A program made the translations under genes and the position numbers. The notes under the pieces are model-generated. The model ran no database searches, had not been told where the DNA came from, and saw only the letters and a program-made list of their open reading frames with translations. Below, piece by piece: positions 18,154 through 26,082 of a stretch of 64,000 nt of DNA; positions within the stretch are counted from its first letter, which is position 1, and the number at the start of each line of letters is the position of its first letter. The stretch spans positions 39,977 to 103,976 of the forward strand of contig JAAYBV010000006.1 of the NCBI GenBank assembly GCA_012744475.1. Reading direction: 5' to 3'. Origin of the DNA: Phycisphaerae bacterium (GTDB lineage Bacteria > Planctomycetota > Phycisphaerae > Sedimentisphaerales > Anaerobacaceae).

Positions 18154-21111
18154 GTGCCGGTGTATCGGTGTTTGCCTGTGCTGTTGTGCGTGCTGGTGGT
18201 TTCGGCGGCAGTCCTCGCGGGCGCGGGCGATCCGGAAGCCGCCTGGAAGAACCAGATCCAATTTCCGGACGAGCCGTTCCAGAGCTGGACCTCTCCCGCC
18301 TACGTCAAGTTCACCATCGTCATCGCCAAAGGTTTCGATCCGAACGTCGTCTACTACCAGGATTCGGGGCAGTATGAGTACCACTACGATTTCGCGGTGG
18401 ACTGCCTCGATCCGTTCGCGCGCATGACGATCGACGAGTTCGACGCCGCAACGCTGCGCGCCAGCGGTCAGCAGGTGATCCTCGGCGCCGTAATCCTCCC
18501 TCCCTGGGCAAGCCCGGCTATCGCCGAGTACGGAGTTCAGCTCGTGCGCCAGGATGCGTACTCGCGCGAGGAGGTCGTGAGGCTGTTCGGCGTGGTGCGC
18601 GCTTCGGTGATCGCCGAGCCGAACGTCACGGCGTACTACTTCCCGACCTACGAACAGCATCCGACCGCCGAGCAGAACCGTCAGTGGCTCCAGGAGCAGG
18701 GTGTTCCCGTCGGCTCGACGGCGCGATGGACCCAGGGCAACACGAGCTACTCCGAAGGCTGGTCGCTGGGGATGTTGAAGTCTGTCGTTGGGTCGGACAT
18801 CCAGGCGGCGTACACGCGCGGAGACCTGACGTGCGGCGACGTCCTGCTGACCGATGGGGTGCCGGCCGAGGTGCCTTCAGTAGCCGGCATCGTCACGCTG
18901 GTGCCCGCAACGCCCAACTCGCACGTCGCCATCCTGGCCCGCTCGCAAGCTGTGCCGTTTGTGCATCTGGCGCTCGCAGACGATGTCGCCCTGGCGAAGG
19001 GTCTGGTGGGCCGTACGGTCTACCTGAGCGTGGCCGAGGATCGGTTCGGCTCGGGCAGCGGGATCGAGCTGCTCGACGCAGGTTCGCTTGACCCGGAGGA
19101 TCAGGCATCGCTACTGGCTCTGAAGCAGTCGCCTCCGCTGACGATCCGCCCGATGGTCCATCAGGGACGCTTCTGGGCGGATACGAACGACCTGCGGCCG
19201 GAGAATATCGACGGCTTCGGGGGCAAGGCCGCCAATTTCGGCGTACTGCGCGACGCAATCCCGGACGATTCGCCTCGTGCGATGGCCTTTTCCTTCGACC
19301 TGTGGAACGCGTTTCTCGACCGGCCCGCGCTCGACGCGACGCTTCGCGAGCAGATCGCCCAGCGCCTGTCGAAGTACGTGACGTATCCTCCATCGGACAT
19401 GCAGGCCCTGTCGGTCGATCTGGCGACGATTCGCGACTGGTTCACCGATTCGCACGTTGCCTCCTTCGGCGACGAGCTGGAGGCGGTCGTTCTCGATGCT
19501 CTCGGCGGGTTCGGATTCGACCCGAACCAGAAGATTCGCTTCCGCAGCTCCACGAACGTCGAGGACAGCGACCGGTTCACCGGCGCGGGATTGTACGACA
19601 GCTTCAGCGGATGCCTGGCCGATGATCTGGATGGTGACTCGGCCGGCCCGTGTGCGTGCGACGCAACCGAAGGCAAGGAACGCGGCGTCTTTCGAGCGAT
19701 TCGCAAGGTCTTCGCCAGCTTCTACAACGACAACGCGTTTCTGGAGCGGCTCAAGCATCAGATCGACGAGCCGCAGGTGGGCATGGCGCTGCTCGTGCAT
19801 GGCTCGTTTCCCGATGAGATCGAGTTGGCCAATGGCGTCGTGACCATGGAGCGCAGCGGCGCGGGCTGGGAGATCGAGATCGTCTCTCAGAAAGGGGCGG
19901 TTTCCGTGACGAACCCGCCGGCGGACGTCGTGCCGGAGACGGTGCAGGTCAGTATGTCGTACATGGGACCGATGCCCTGGGTAGTGCAGCGGTCGAGTCT
20001 GGTCTCGCTTCGCGAGGATACCGTGCTCGAATGGGAGAGCGACTACCTCCGCTTGTATGAGCTGGTAGTCGCGGCGGCCCAGAAGTACTGCCGGATCAAG
20101 CCCGCCGACAGCCCTGTTCTCGACCTGGAGTTCAAGAAGGTCTCTCCCGGCGGCCGACTCATCGTCAAACAGATTCGCGAGATTCCGCAAGCCGGCGAGG
20201 ACGAGTACACCACGCCTTTCCTGCTGGGCCAGGCCAGGCAGTACTGCACCTTGCAGGGCAGGGGCAGCAACGTCTTCACCAACCACCGGCTCAAGTCGCG
20301 CTGGACGCTGACATCGGGGAGCACCTGGCTCGACGACGACACTCTGCGCAGGTGCCTCTACGATCAGGCGCAGATCGAGTACATCGCGGACGGACGCGTG
20401 CAGGAGATCGCCGGGCCGATGTCGCTGCTGCCCGATGCGCGGCACGAGTGCGAAGCGCCTCAGTGGGATTCCGACCGGTACGACCTCGTCGACTCCTGGC
20501 GGCTGGACGGTTCGTGCAACCCGCGAACGTTTCGCCTTCGTACGACGCCGGCGTTTGCCGATACCGTGTCCGACCCGATCGTCACGATGGACGACGTGCG
20601 GCTGGCGGTCGAGGTCGACTATGACCAGCCTGTGCCGATGGGAGAGAACGCACTGGCGACCACGGAGGAGGCGACGCTGTACCGCCCCTGGGAGCCGGGG
20701 GAGCAGGATTGGCTCGACGTGTGCGAACTGGACGACCCCAACACGGGCGTCTGCGTCCACGTGGAGTTCTACATGCGATGGAGCTGGGACCCATCGTCTC
20801 CGACCTCGATTCAGATCAACCGAACGCGGATCGATGGGCTGACGAGCGAGCCTATCGAGCTGAGGGGTTTCTTCTCGCAAAGCGTCGGCGGCGGATCGCA
20901 TCTGTGCCCGAAGAACTTCCTCTTCGAGCCCGCCCTGGAGCCCGGCATCTCTCCGCAGATTCTCGATGAACTGAAGGCCAGGGACATCCGCCTGATTTAC
21001 TTCACCACCGGCGCCCGCGAGTGCCGGCCGACGGAATGGGAGGACACACCTCCGGCGATCCGCTTCTACGGCTTCGGCGACCCCATCGAAGGGCCTGCCT
21101 GCACCCACTGA
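18154..21111 (+). CDS. Exported dikinase-like protein (phosphohistidine domain followed by PEP-synthase-type ATP-binding domain)
   Basis: 985 residues with a signal peptide (LPVLLCVLVVSAAVLAGAG). Residues about 225-290 look like the swivelling phosphohistidine domain of PEP-utilising enzymes: TPNSHVAILARSQAVPFV, with His257 at the catalytic position. Residues about 345-690 match the ATP-grasp domain of PEP synthase/PPDK: GFGGKAANFGVL, FRSSTNVEDSDRFTGAG, AIRKVFASFYND and the closing LDLEFKKVSPGG. This order, His domain before ATP domain, is that of plant glucan water dikinase, not PEP synthase. The last about 290 residues are not recognised. Start is GTG at 18154 or 18160 with AGGGG just upstream. 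Export is at odds with ATP use, so a non-catalytic glycan-binding role is possible. Own promoter and operator-like palindrome upstream. Confidence 0.7.
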   Translation: MPVYRCLPVLLCVLVVSAAVLAGAGDPEAAWKNQIQFPDEPFQSWTSPAYVKFTIVIAKGFDPNVVYYQDSGQYEYHYDFAVDCLDPFARMTIDEFDAATLRASGQQVILGAVILPPWASPAIAEYGVQLVRQDAYSREEVVRLFGVVRASVIAEPNVTAYYFPTYEQHPTAEQNRQWLQEQGVPVGSTARWTQGNTSYSEGWSLGMLKSVVGSDIQAAYTRGDLTCGDVLLTDGVPAEVPSVAGIVTLVPATPNSHVAILARSQAVPFVHLALADDVALAKGLVGRTVYLSVAEDRFGSGSGIELLDAGSLDPEDQASLLALKQSPPLTIRPMVHQGRFWADTNDLRPENIDGFGGKAANFGVLRDAIPDDSPRAMAFSFDLWNAFLDRPALDATLREQIAQRLSKYVTYPPSDMQALSVDLATIRDWFTDSHVASFGDELEAVVLDALGGFGFDPNQKIRFRSSTNVEDSDRFTGAGLYDSFSGCLADDLDGDSAGPCACDATEGKERGVFRAIRKVFASFYNDNAFLERLKHQIDEPQVGMALLVHGSFPDEIELANGVVTMERSGAGWEIEIVSQKGAVSVTNPPADVVPETVQVSMSYMGPMPWVVQRSSLVSLREDTVLEWESDYLRLYELVVAAAQKYCRIKPADSPVLDLEFKKVSPGGRLIVKQIREIPQAGEDEYTTPFLLGQARQYCTLQGRGSNVFTNHRLKSRWTLTSGSTWLDDDTLRRCLYDQAQIEYIADGRVQEIAGPMSLLPDARHECEAPQWDSDRYDLVDSWRLDGSCNPRTFRLRTTPAFADTVSDPIVTMDDVRLAVEVDYDQPVPMGENALATTEEATLYRPWEPGEQDWLDVCELDDPNTGVCVHVEFYMRWSWDPSSPTSIQINRTRIDGLTSEPIELRGFFSQSVGGGSHLCPKNFLFEPALEPGISPQILDELKARDIRLIYFTTGARECRPTEWEDTPPAIRFYGFGDPIEGPACTH

Positions 21112-21123
21112 TCGAACACGTAT

Positions 21124-21216
21124 GTGTGGCAGCGGCAAGCGCCGCTTGCCGATGGTGCTACGCGCGCGATCCATGCCATCGGCAAGCTGCGTGCTGCTAC
21201 GTTTGCCGCTGCCACA
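21124..21216. repeat. Long nested inverted repeat (hairpin) after the dikinase-like gene
   Basis: Outer arms TGTGGCAGCGGCAA (21124-21137) and TTGCCGCTGCCACA (21203-21216) are perfect. Inner arms GCTTGCCGATGG (21144-21155) and CCATCGGCAAGC (21176-21187) are also perfect. The element starts 12 bases after the stop codon. It resembles a small palindromic mobile element more than an intrinsic terminator, as no T-tract follows. Confidence 0.8.
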
Positions 21217-21252
21217 CGGCAGGGAAAAGGCGTGGCGGCCCATTGCCTCTGC

Positions 21253-21261
21253 TGGTATCAT
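21253..21261 (+). promoter_or_regulatory. Extended -10 promoter for the glycosidase-lyase-maturase run
   Basis: TGG followed by TATCAT, 94 bases ahead of the ATG at 21355. No -35 is evident. It matches the TGG-TAnnnT pattern seen ahead of several other genes here. Confidence 0.4.
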
Positions 21262-21354
21262 GATCTCGCAGATTTGCACACATCTTGCCCGGCGGGAAGG
21301 TCCGTGCCGGGCGAATGGGGTGTATGGCGGAGGGGATGGTAGAAGGAGATGCCG

Positions 21355-22764
21355 ATGGATGGACGACATCGCTTGCCGGGGCGATTCGTTGGCGTGATGG
21401 GTGTGCTGCTGATTGCAGTGGCCGCCTCGGCGCAGCAAGGGGCTCTGGCGCCCGTCATCGAGCCTTGGCGATTTCACGTGGGGGCCTGCACGCATTTCAG
21501 CCAGGACAAGGGCATCCTCGAATTGAATCTCGACAGTCTCAAAAGCGCCGGCATCAGTACGATCCGCGACGAGGTTGGCTGGGGTGCCGTCGAGGCCCAG
21601 AAGGACCGGCTCCAGATGCCCGAGCGGTACGACACGTATGTTCGCCGGGCGGCGGCGCGGGGCCTGAACGTTCTGCTCATCCTCGACTACGGCAATCGCT
21701 TCTACGACGACGCCGACCGGCCCCAATCGCCCGAGGCGATCGAGGGTTTCTGCCGGTACAGCGAATTCGTCGTGCGGCACTTCGGCAAGGACGTGCGGCT
21801 GTACGAGATCTGGAACGAGTGGGACATCCCCATCGGATTGCCCGAGCGCCATCGCAAGGAAGGCTCGCCCGAAAGCTACGTCAGGTTGCTCAAGGCTGTC
21901 TATCCGAGGATCAAGGCGGCCGATCCCGATGTCACGGTCCTCGCGGGCGCGTCGACCAGCGGCGCGGTCAAGAAGGGGTGGCTCGAAGAGATCGTCAAGC
22001 TCGGCGCTTTGGACAACTGCGATGCGATCTCGATCCACAGCTACAACTACAGCGAGCCGTTCCCGCAGCGGGGGCCCGAGGCCTGCTCGACCTGGATGAC
22101 GAGCGTCCGAGAGATGCTGCGGGGCTACCACGACGGCAAGGACGTCCCGTTCTATGTCACGGAGATGGGCTGGCCCACACACGTGACCAAAGGGGGCACC
22201 GATCCGGAGTTGTCCGCGTCGTATCTGGCGAGGCTCTATCTGCTGGCGTGCACGTCCGACTCCTACAAGGGCTTATGGTGGTACGATTTTCAGGACGACG
22301 GCTGGAACCCGAAATACAACGAGGACAACTTCGGCCTGGTGCGGCCCGACCTGACGCCCAAGCCGGCCTACTATGTCATGGCGGATATCTCGCAGCTCGT
22401 CGGCAAGGGGCAGTACGTCGGCCACATCGAGACGCCCGACCAGCACGTGCAGGGATTGCGCTTCACGCGCGAGGACCGCGACTACTGGACACTGTGGTCG
22501 GACGACGATCGGGATCGCCAGATCGTCCTGCAAACCGAGCACCCCGAGACGCCCGTGCTGGTCCGGCGGCTGGGTCACGACGCCGGCCTTGTGCGGTGGG
22601 GCTTTCGCGACTGGGCGGACCAGCGTGGTGCGGAGGCGGCCCCGAACCGAATGTCGATCGTCGTCGGACACCGGCCCTCTATGCTCAGCGGCGATCTGGC
22701 GGGCCTGTCCGTCGTCGAGGTGATTCCGCGCTTTCGCCAGGTCGATCCGCCCGAACAGAAGTAG
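21355..22764 (+). CDS. Exported clan GH-A glycoside hydrolase (GH39/GH5-like)
   Basis: 469 residues with a signal peptide (GVLLIAVAASAQ). The TIM barrel has the retaining clan GH-A pattern: acid/base in YEIWNEWD (Glu155) and nucleophile in YVTEMGWP (Glu270), with ISIHSYNY and LWWYDFQDDGWN between and after. A small beta domain closes the protein. Family placement among GH39, GH5 and relatives cannot be fixed by eye, so the substrate stays open. AAGGAG at 21343-21348 lies 6 bases before ATG 21355; ATG 21349 directly abuts it. First gene of a tight plus-strand run with the lyase and the radical SAM maturase, which suggests breakdown of a sulfated or acidic polysaccharide. Confidence 0.8.
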   Translation: MDGRHRLPGRFVGVMGVLLIAVAASAQQGALAPVIEPWRFHVGACTHFSQDKGILELNLDSLKSAGISTIRDEVGWGAVEAQKDRLQMPERYDTYVRRAAARGLNVLLILDYGNRFYDDADRPQSPEAIEGFCRYSEFVVRHFGKDVRLYEIWNEWDIPIGLPERHRKEGSPESYVRLLKAVYPRIKAADPDVTVLAGASTSGAVKKGWLEEIVKLGALDNCDAISIHSYNYSEPFPQRGPEACSTWMTSVREMLRGYHDGKDVPFYVTEMGWPTHVTKGGTDPELSASYLARLYLLACTSDSYKGLWWYDFQDDGWNPKYNEDNFGLVRPDLTPKPAYYVMADISQLVGKGQYVGHIETPDQHVQGLRFTREDRDYWTLWSDDDRDRQIVLQTEHPETPVLVRRLGHDAGLVRWGFRDWADQRGAEAAPNRMSIVVGHRPSMLSGDLAGLSVVEVIPRFRQVDPPEQK

Positions 22765-22788
22765 GTGACACAGGATCAGGAGGCATAC

Positions 22789-24774
22789 ATGGACACAAGA
22801 CGCACCGCTATGGCCTTATCCGACGCCGCAGTGGGCACGCTGCTGTTGGTGATGCTCACGGGACCGACACTTGCCGGAGAGGGGCGTTTCAAACTTCGCG
22901 AGCTGTATCCGCAGGAAAGGATCGAGCAGGTGCTGGTCTCTCGCGACCGATGGCGTCCGTGGCCCAAGTGCAGCGAGCGCCGGGCGTGGGAGAGCCTGCC
23001 GGAGGAGGTTCGCAAGGACCTGATCGCAGGCGGTCAGGAGTATCTCGGCTACCAGTGGCCTTCGCTTCCGGCGACGCTGTTTCTCGAATTCGCCCGCAAC
23101 GGCAACCGCAGCCGCTACGAGCGAGAGCATTTCGCCCGGCGCAGCGCGCTGACCGCGCTGGTGATCGCCGAGTGCGTCGAAGACCAGGGCCGATTTCTCG
23201 ATGACATCGCCAACGGCGTCTGGGCCCTCTGTGAGGAGTCCTTCTGGGGTGTGCCCGCGCACATTGGCGCGCAGAAGGCCGGCTCGGGCCTGCCCGACTG
23301 CGAAGAGCCGATCGTCGATCTGTTCGCGGCCGAGAGCTCCGAGAGTCTGGCTTGGACCAGCTACCTGGTGGGCGAGCAGCTCGACAAGGTCTCGCCCCTG
23401 ATTCGCCGGCGAATCGCGTCGGAGATCGACCGGCGCATTCTGACGCCGTGCCTGGAGCGCGACGACTTCGGCTGGATGGGCTTTCGCGGCGGACGCGTCA
23501 ACAACTGGAATCCGTGGTGCAACTCGAACTGGCTGGTCTCGGCGCTGCTGATCGAACCCAACGAGCCTCGGCGTGTGGCGGCGGTGGCGAAGATCGTCCG
23601 CAGCCTCGACTGTTTCCTCGACGCCTACGAGGACGACGGCGGCTGTGACGAAGGGCCGGGCTACTGGAGCCGGGCCGGAGCGTCGCTGTATGATTGCCTC
23701 GATCTGCTGCACAGCGCCAGCGGCGGCGCGATCGACGTCTACGAAAAGCCGCTGATCCAGCAGATCGGCCGGTATATCTATCGCGTGCACATCGCCGACC
23801 GTTACTTTGTGAACTTCGCCGATGCCTCGGCCCGGGGCGGCATTCCCGAGTCGCTCGTCTACCGCTATGGCAAGAGCATCGGCGACGACAAGATGATGGG
23901 TTTCGCCGCCCACTTTTTCGGCGAATCGGGTGGCATGGCCCAGGCGTTCAAGGACAAGCCAGGCTATGGGATCGGGCGATATCTGGCGGCGATCTTCGGC
24001 GCTGCGGAACTGGACGGGGCCGAGGCGAAACTGCCCTTGGTGCGCGACGTCTGGATGGACGGGATTCAGGTGATGGCCGCCCGAGATCGCGAGGGAAGCG
24101 CCGAGGGCCTTTACGTTGCAGCGAAAGGCGGACACAACGCCGAAAGCCACAACCACAACGACGTAGGCAACTTCATCGTCTACATCGACGGCAAGCCGGT
24201 CATTATCGACATCGGCGTCGAAACGTACAGCCGCAAGACGTTCAGCGCGCAACGCTACGAGATATGGACGATGCAGTCAGCCTACCACAGTCTGCCGACC
24301 ATCGACGGTGTGATGCAGTCGCCGGGCAGGCAGTTCGCCGCCCGCAACCTTGGCTATCGGTCCGACGATGCGATGGCCCAGCTTACGCTCGATATCGCCG
24401 GCGCATATCCCGAGCAGGCGCATCTGGAATCATGGGCACGCACGATCACGTTGAACCGGGGCCGCGATGTCACGGTCACAGAGGCCTACACGCTGACTGA
24501 GCCGGTCGGCCAGATCACGCTCAGCCTGATGACGCCGTGCCGCGCGGAGGCCCGCCGGCCGGGACAGATTGTGCTGGCGACTTCCAATGAGGACGAGTTG
24601 GCGCAGGTACTGTACGACCCGACCCAATTGGCTGCGACGATCGAGGTGATCGATGTCGAGGACGGCAGGCTTCGCGCGGTCTGGCCCGAGAAGATCGCGA
24701 GAATCGTCATGAAGGCGGACAAGCCTCCGCTCAAGGACACCTGGACGCTCAAGATCGGGCCGGCGAAGCCGTAG
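22789..24774 (+). CDS. Exported heparinase II/III-type polysaccharide lyase
   Basis: 661 residues with a signal peptide (VGTLLLVMLTGPTLAGEG). An (alpha/alpha)-toroid N-terminal half contains WNPWCNSNWL and GPGYWSRAGASLYDCLDLL. The C-terminal beta-sandwich carries KGGHNAESHNHNDVGNF, the conserved His-rich motif of the heparinase II/III superfamily (PL12/PL15/PL17/PL21 relatives). Such enzymes split uronic-acid polysaccharides by beta-elimination. GGAGG at 22779-22783 sits 5 bases before ATG 22789; a GTG at 22765 is unlikely. The TAG stop lies in the bases GTAGGGGCGA, which match the left end of the palindromic repeat family. The maturase gene starts 10 bases later. Confidence 0.85.
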   Translation: MDTRRTAMALSDAAVGTLLLVMLTGPTLAGEGRFKLRELYPQERIEQVLVSRDRWRPWPKCSERRAWESLPEEVRKDLIAGGQEYLGYQWPSLPATLFLEFARNGNRSRYEREHFARRSALTALVIAECVEDQGRFLDDIANGVWALCEESFWGVPAHIGAQKAGSGLPDCEEPIVDLFAAESSESLAWTSYLVGEQLDKVSPLIRRRIASEIDRRILTPCLERDDFGWMGFRGGRVNNWNPWCNSNWLVSALLIEPNEPRRVAAVAKIVRSLDCFLDAYEDDGGCDEGPGYWSRAGASLYDCLDLLHSASGGAIDVYEKPLIQQIGRYIYRVHIADRYFVNFADASARGGIPESLVYRYGKSIGDDKMMGFAAHFFGESGGMAQAFKDKPGYGIGRYLAAIFGAAELDGAEAKLPLVRDVWMDGIQVMAARDREGSAEGLYVAAKGGHNAESHNHNDVGNFIVYIDGKPVIIDIGVETYSRKTFSAQRYEIWTMQSAYHSLPTIDGVMQSPGRQFAARNLGYRSDDAMAQLTLDIAGAYPEQAHLESWARTITLNRGRDVTVTEAYTLTEPVGQITLSLMTPCRAEARRPGQIVLATSNEDELAQVLYDPTQLAATIEVIDVEDGRLRAVWPEKIARIVMKADKPPLKDTWTLKIGPAKP

Positions 24775-24780
24775 GGGCGA
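24771..24780. repeat. Possible half copy of the palindromic repeat
   Basis: GTAGGGGCGA equals the first ten bases of the 28-bp repeat; the right arm is missing. It supplies the TAG stop of the lyase gene and a GGGG-rich ribosome site for the maturase gene. With ten bases, chance is not excluded. Confidence 0.35.
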
Positions 24781-24784
24781 GTCG

Positions 24785-26023
24785 ATGCAGCCATTCACGC
24801 TCCTGATCAAGCCGTCCGGCTCCGACTGCAACGTCGCGTGCGAGTACTGCTTCTATCGCTGCCGCGCCGCGGAGATCGGGCGGGGCCGCCAGCGGATGAG
24901 TGAGGAGGTGCTCCACAGGCTCGTCAAGGACTACATGGAGCTGCGCCTCCCGATGTCGGGCTTTGCCTGGCAGGGGGGCGAGCCGACGCTGATGGGGCTG
25001 GACTTCTACCGCAAGGCGGTCGAGTGGCAGGTCAAGTATGGCGTCTCGGGCCAGCAGGCGGGCAACTCGCTCCAGACCAACGCCATCCTCCTGGACGACG
25101 AGTGGTGCAGGTTCCTGCACGAGGCCAGGTTCCTCGTGGGCATCAGCATCGACGGTCCCAGGGAACTGCACGATCACTATCGGCTCGACTTGGGCGGCCA
25201 CGGCACGTGGGACCGTGTCATGCGGGCCATCGACTGCTGCAAGCGGCGTGGGGTCGAGTTCAACACGCTGACGCTGGTCAACAACCTCACTGCCGAGCAT
25301 CCCGACGAGATCTTCGATTTCCTCCTCGAAGTGGGCGTCCGCTATCTGCAATTCATTCCGTGCGTGGAAGTCGATCCGCAGGCCGGGCAGATCGCCGGGT
25401 TTTCCGTCTCGCCGGAGCAGTACGGGCGGTTCCTGTGTCGCATCTTCGACCGCTGGCTGGAGGTCGGACCGGACAGACTCAGCGTCCGCGATTTCGATTC
25501 GCTGCTGAGCTATTGTATCGGCGGACGGCACACGATCTGCACGTTCGACCGCCAGTGCAGCCAGTACATCGTCATCGAGCACACGGGCGACGTCTTCCCT
25601 TGCGATTTCTTCGTCGAGCCTCAATGGCGTCTCGGCAACATTCTGGAGACGCCTATCGAGCAAATCGCGGCCTCTGCGAAGAAGAGGGCTTTCGCCCGCA
25701 GGAAGCAGAACCTGTCCAACAAGTGTCTGGTATGCCGGCATCTGGCGGTCTGTCGTGGCGGGTGCATGAAGGACCGCGCTCCTCGTGGCGAGGGCATCTT
25801 GCCCTTGCGTCCTGGCGGCATTTTGCTGAGAGAGCAGCAAGGGCAAGATGCCCTCGCCACAGAAGACAAGGGCAAGATGCCCTCGCCACGGGACAGTCTC
25901 AGTCGCGAAAGCTACTTCTGCGAGAGCTATCAGCGGTTCTTCGATTACGCGTTGCCGAGGCTGATGCAGGTGGCGGCGAAAATCCGGTCGGGCTCGCTTG
26001 TCCGGCCGGAGCAATTGACCTAA
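24785..26023 (+). CDS. Anaerobic sulfatase-maturating enzyme (radical SAM/SPASM) with an in-frame repeat insertion
   Basis: 412 residues. The enzyme converts an active-site Cys or Ser of sulfatases to formylglycine without oxygen. The radical SAM motif is CNVACEYC (Cys15, Cys19, Cys22), followed by WQGGEPTLMG. The SPASM part holds CTFDRQC, FPCDFF, then CLVC-x5-C-x3-C, and a last Cys in YFCESYQRFFDYA. Between the last two cysteines lie about 51 residues instead of the roughly 17 known in characterised enzymes. The excess is coded by the inverted repeat at 25785-25889, exactly 35 codons. No sulfatase gene is in the window, so its substrates must be encoded elsewhere. Ten bases after the lyase gene. 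Confidence 0.88.
   Translation: MQPFTLLIKPSGSDCNVACEYCFYRCRAAEIGRGRQRMSEEVLHRLVKDYMELRLPMSGFAWQGGEPTLMGLDFYRKAVEWQVKYGVSGQQAGNSLQTNAILLDDEWCRFLHEARFLVGISIDGPRELHDHYRLDLGGHGTWDRVMRAIDCCKRRGVEFNTLTLVNNLTAEHPDEIFDFLLEVGVRYLQFIPCVEVDPQAGQIAGFSVSPEQYGRFLCRIFDRWLEVGPDRLSVRDFDSLLSYCIGGRHTICTFDRQCSQYIVIEHTGDVFPCDFFVEPQWRLGNILETPIEQIAASAKKRAFARRKQNLSNKCLVCRHLAVCRGGCMKDRAPRGEGILPLRPGGILLREQQGQDALATEDKGKMPSPRDSLSRESYFCESYQRFFDYALPRLMQVAAKIRSGSLVRPEQLT
25785..25889. repeat. 105-bp inverted-repeat element inside the maturase gene
   Basis: A 23-base arm starting GTGGCGAGGGCATCTT (25785-25807) is followed by its perfect reverse complement at 25838-25860 and by a second copy of that complement at 25867-25889. 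The block is 105 bases, 35 codons without a stop, and fits exactly the excess length of the protein. It belongs to a repeat family different from the 28-bp palindromes. Confidence 0.9.
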
Positions 26024-26082
26024 GATGGGTTCCGGCCGTCTGCGGCCCAGGCTATGTCAGACCACGAGAAAGGATGGGTACG

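Noticed and set aside
19111..22182. Open minus-strand frame of 1023 codons
   Set aside because: It runs opposite two well-supported genes and crosses the hairpin and intergenic region; composition is Arg/Leu/Val-rich without domains.
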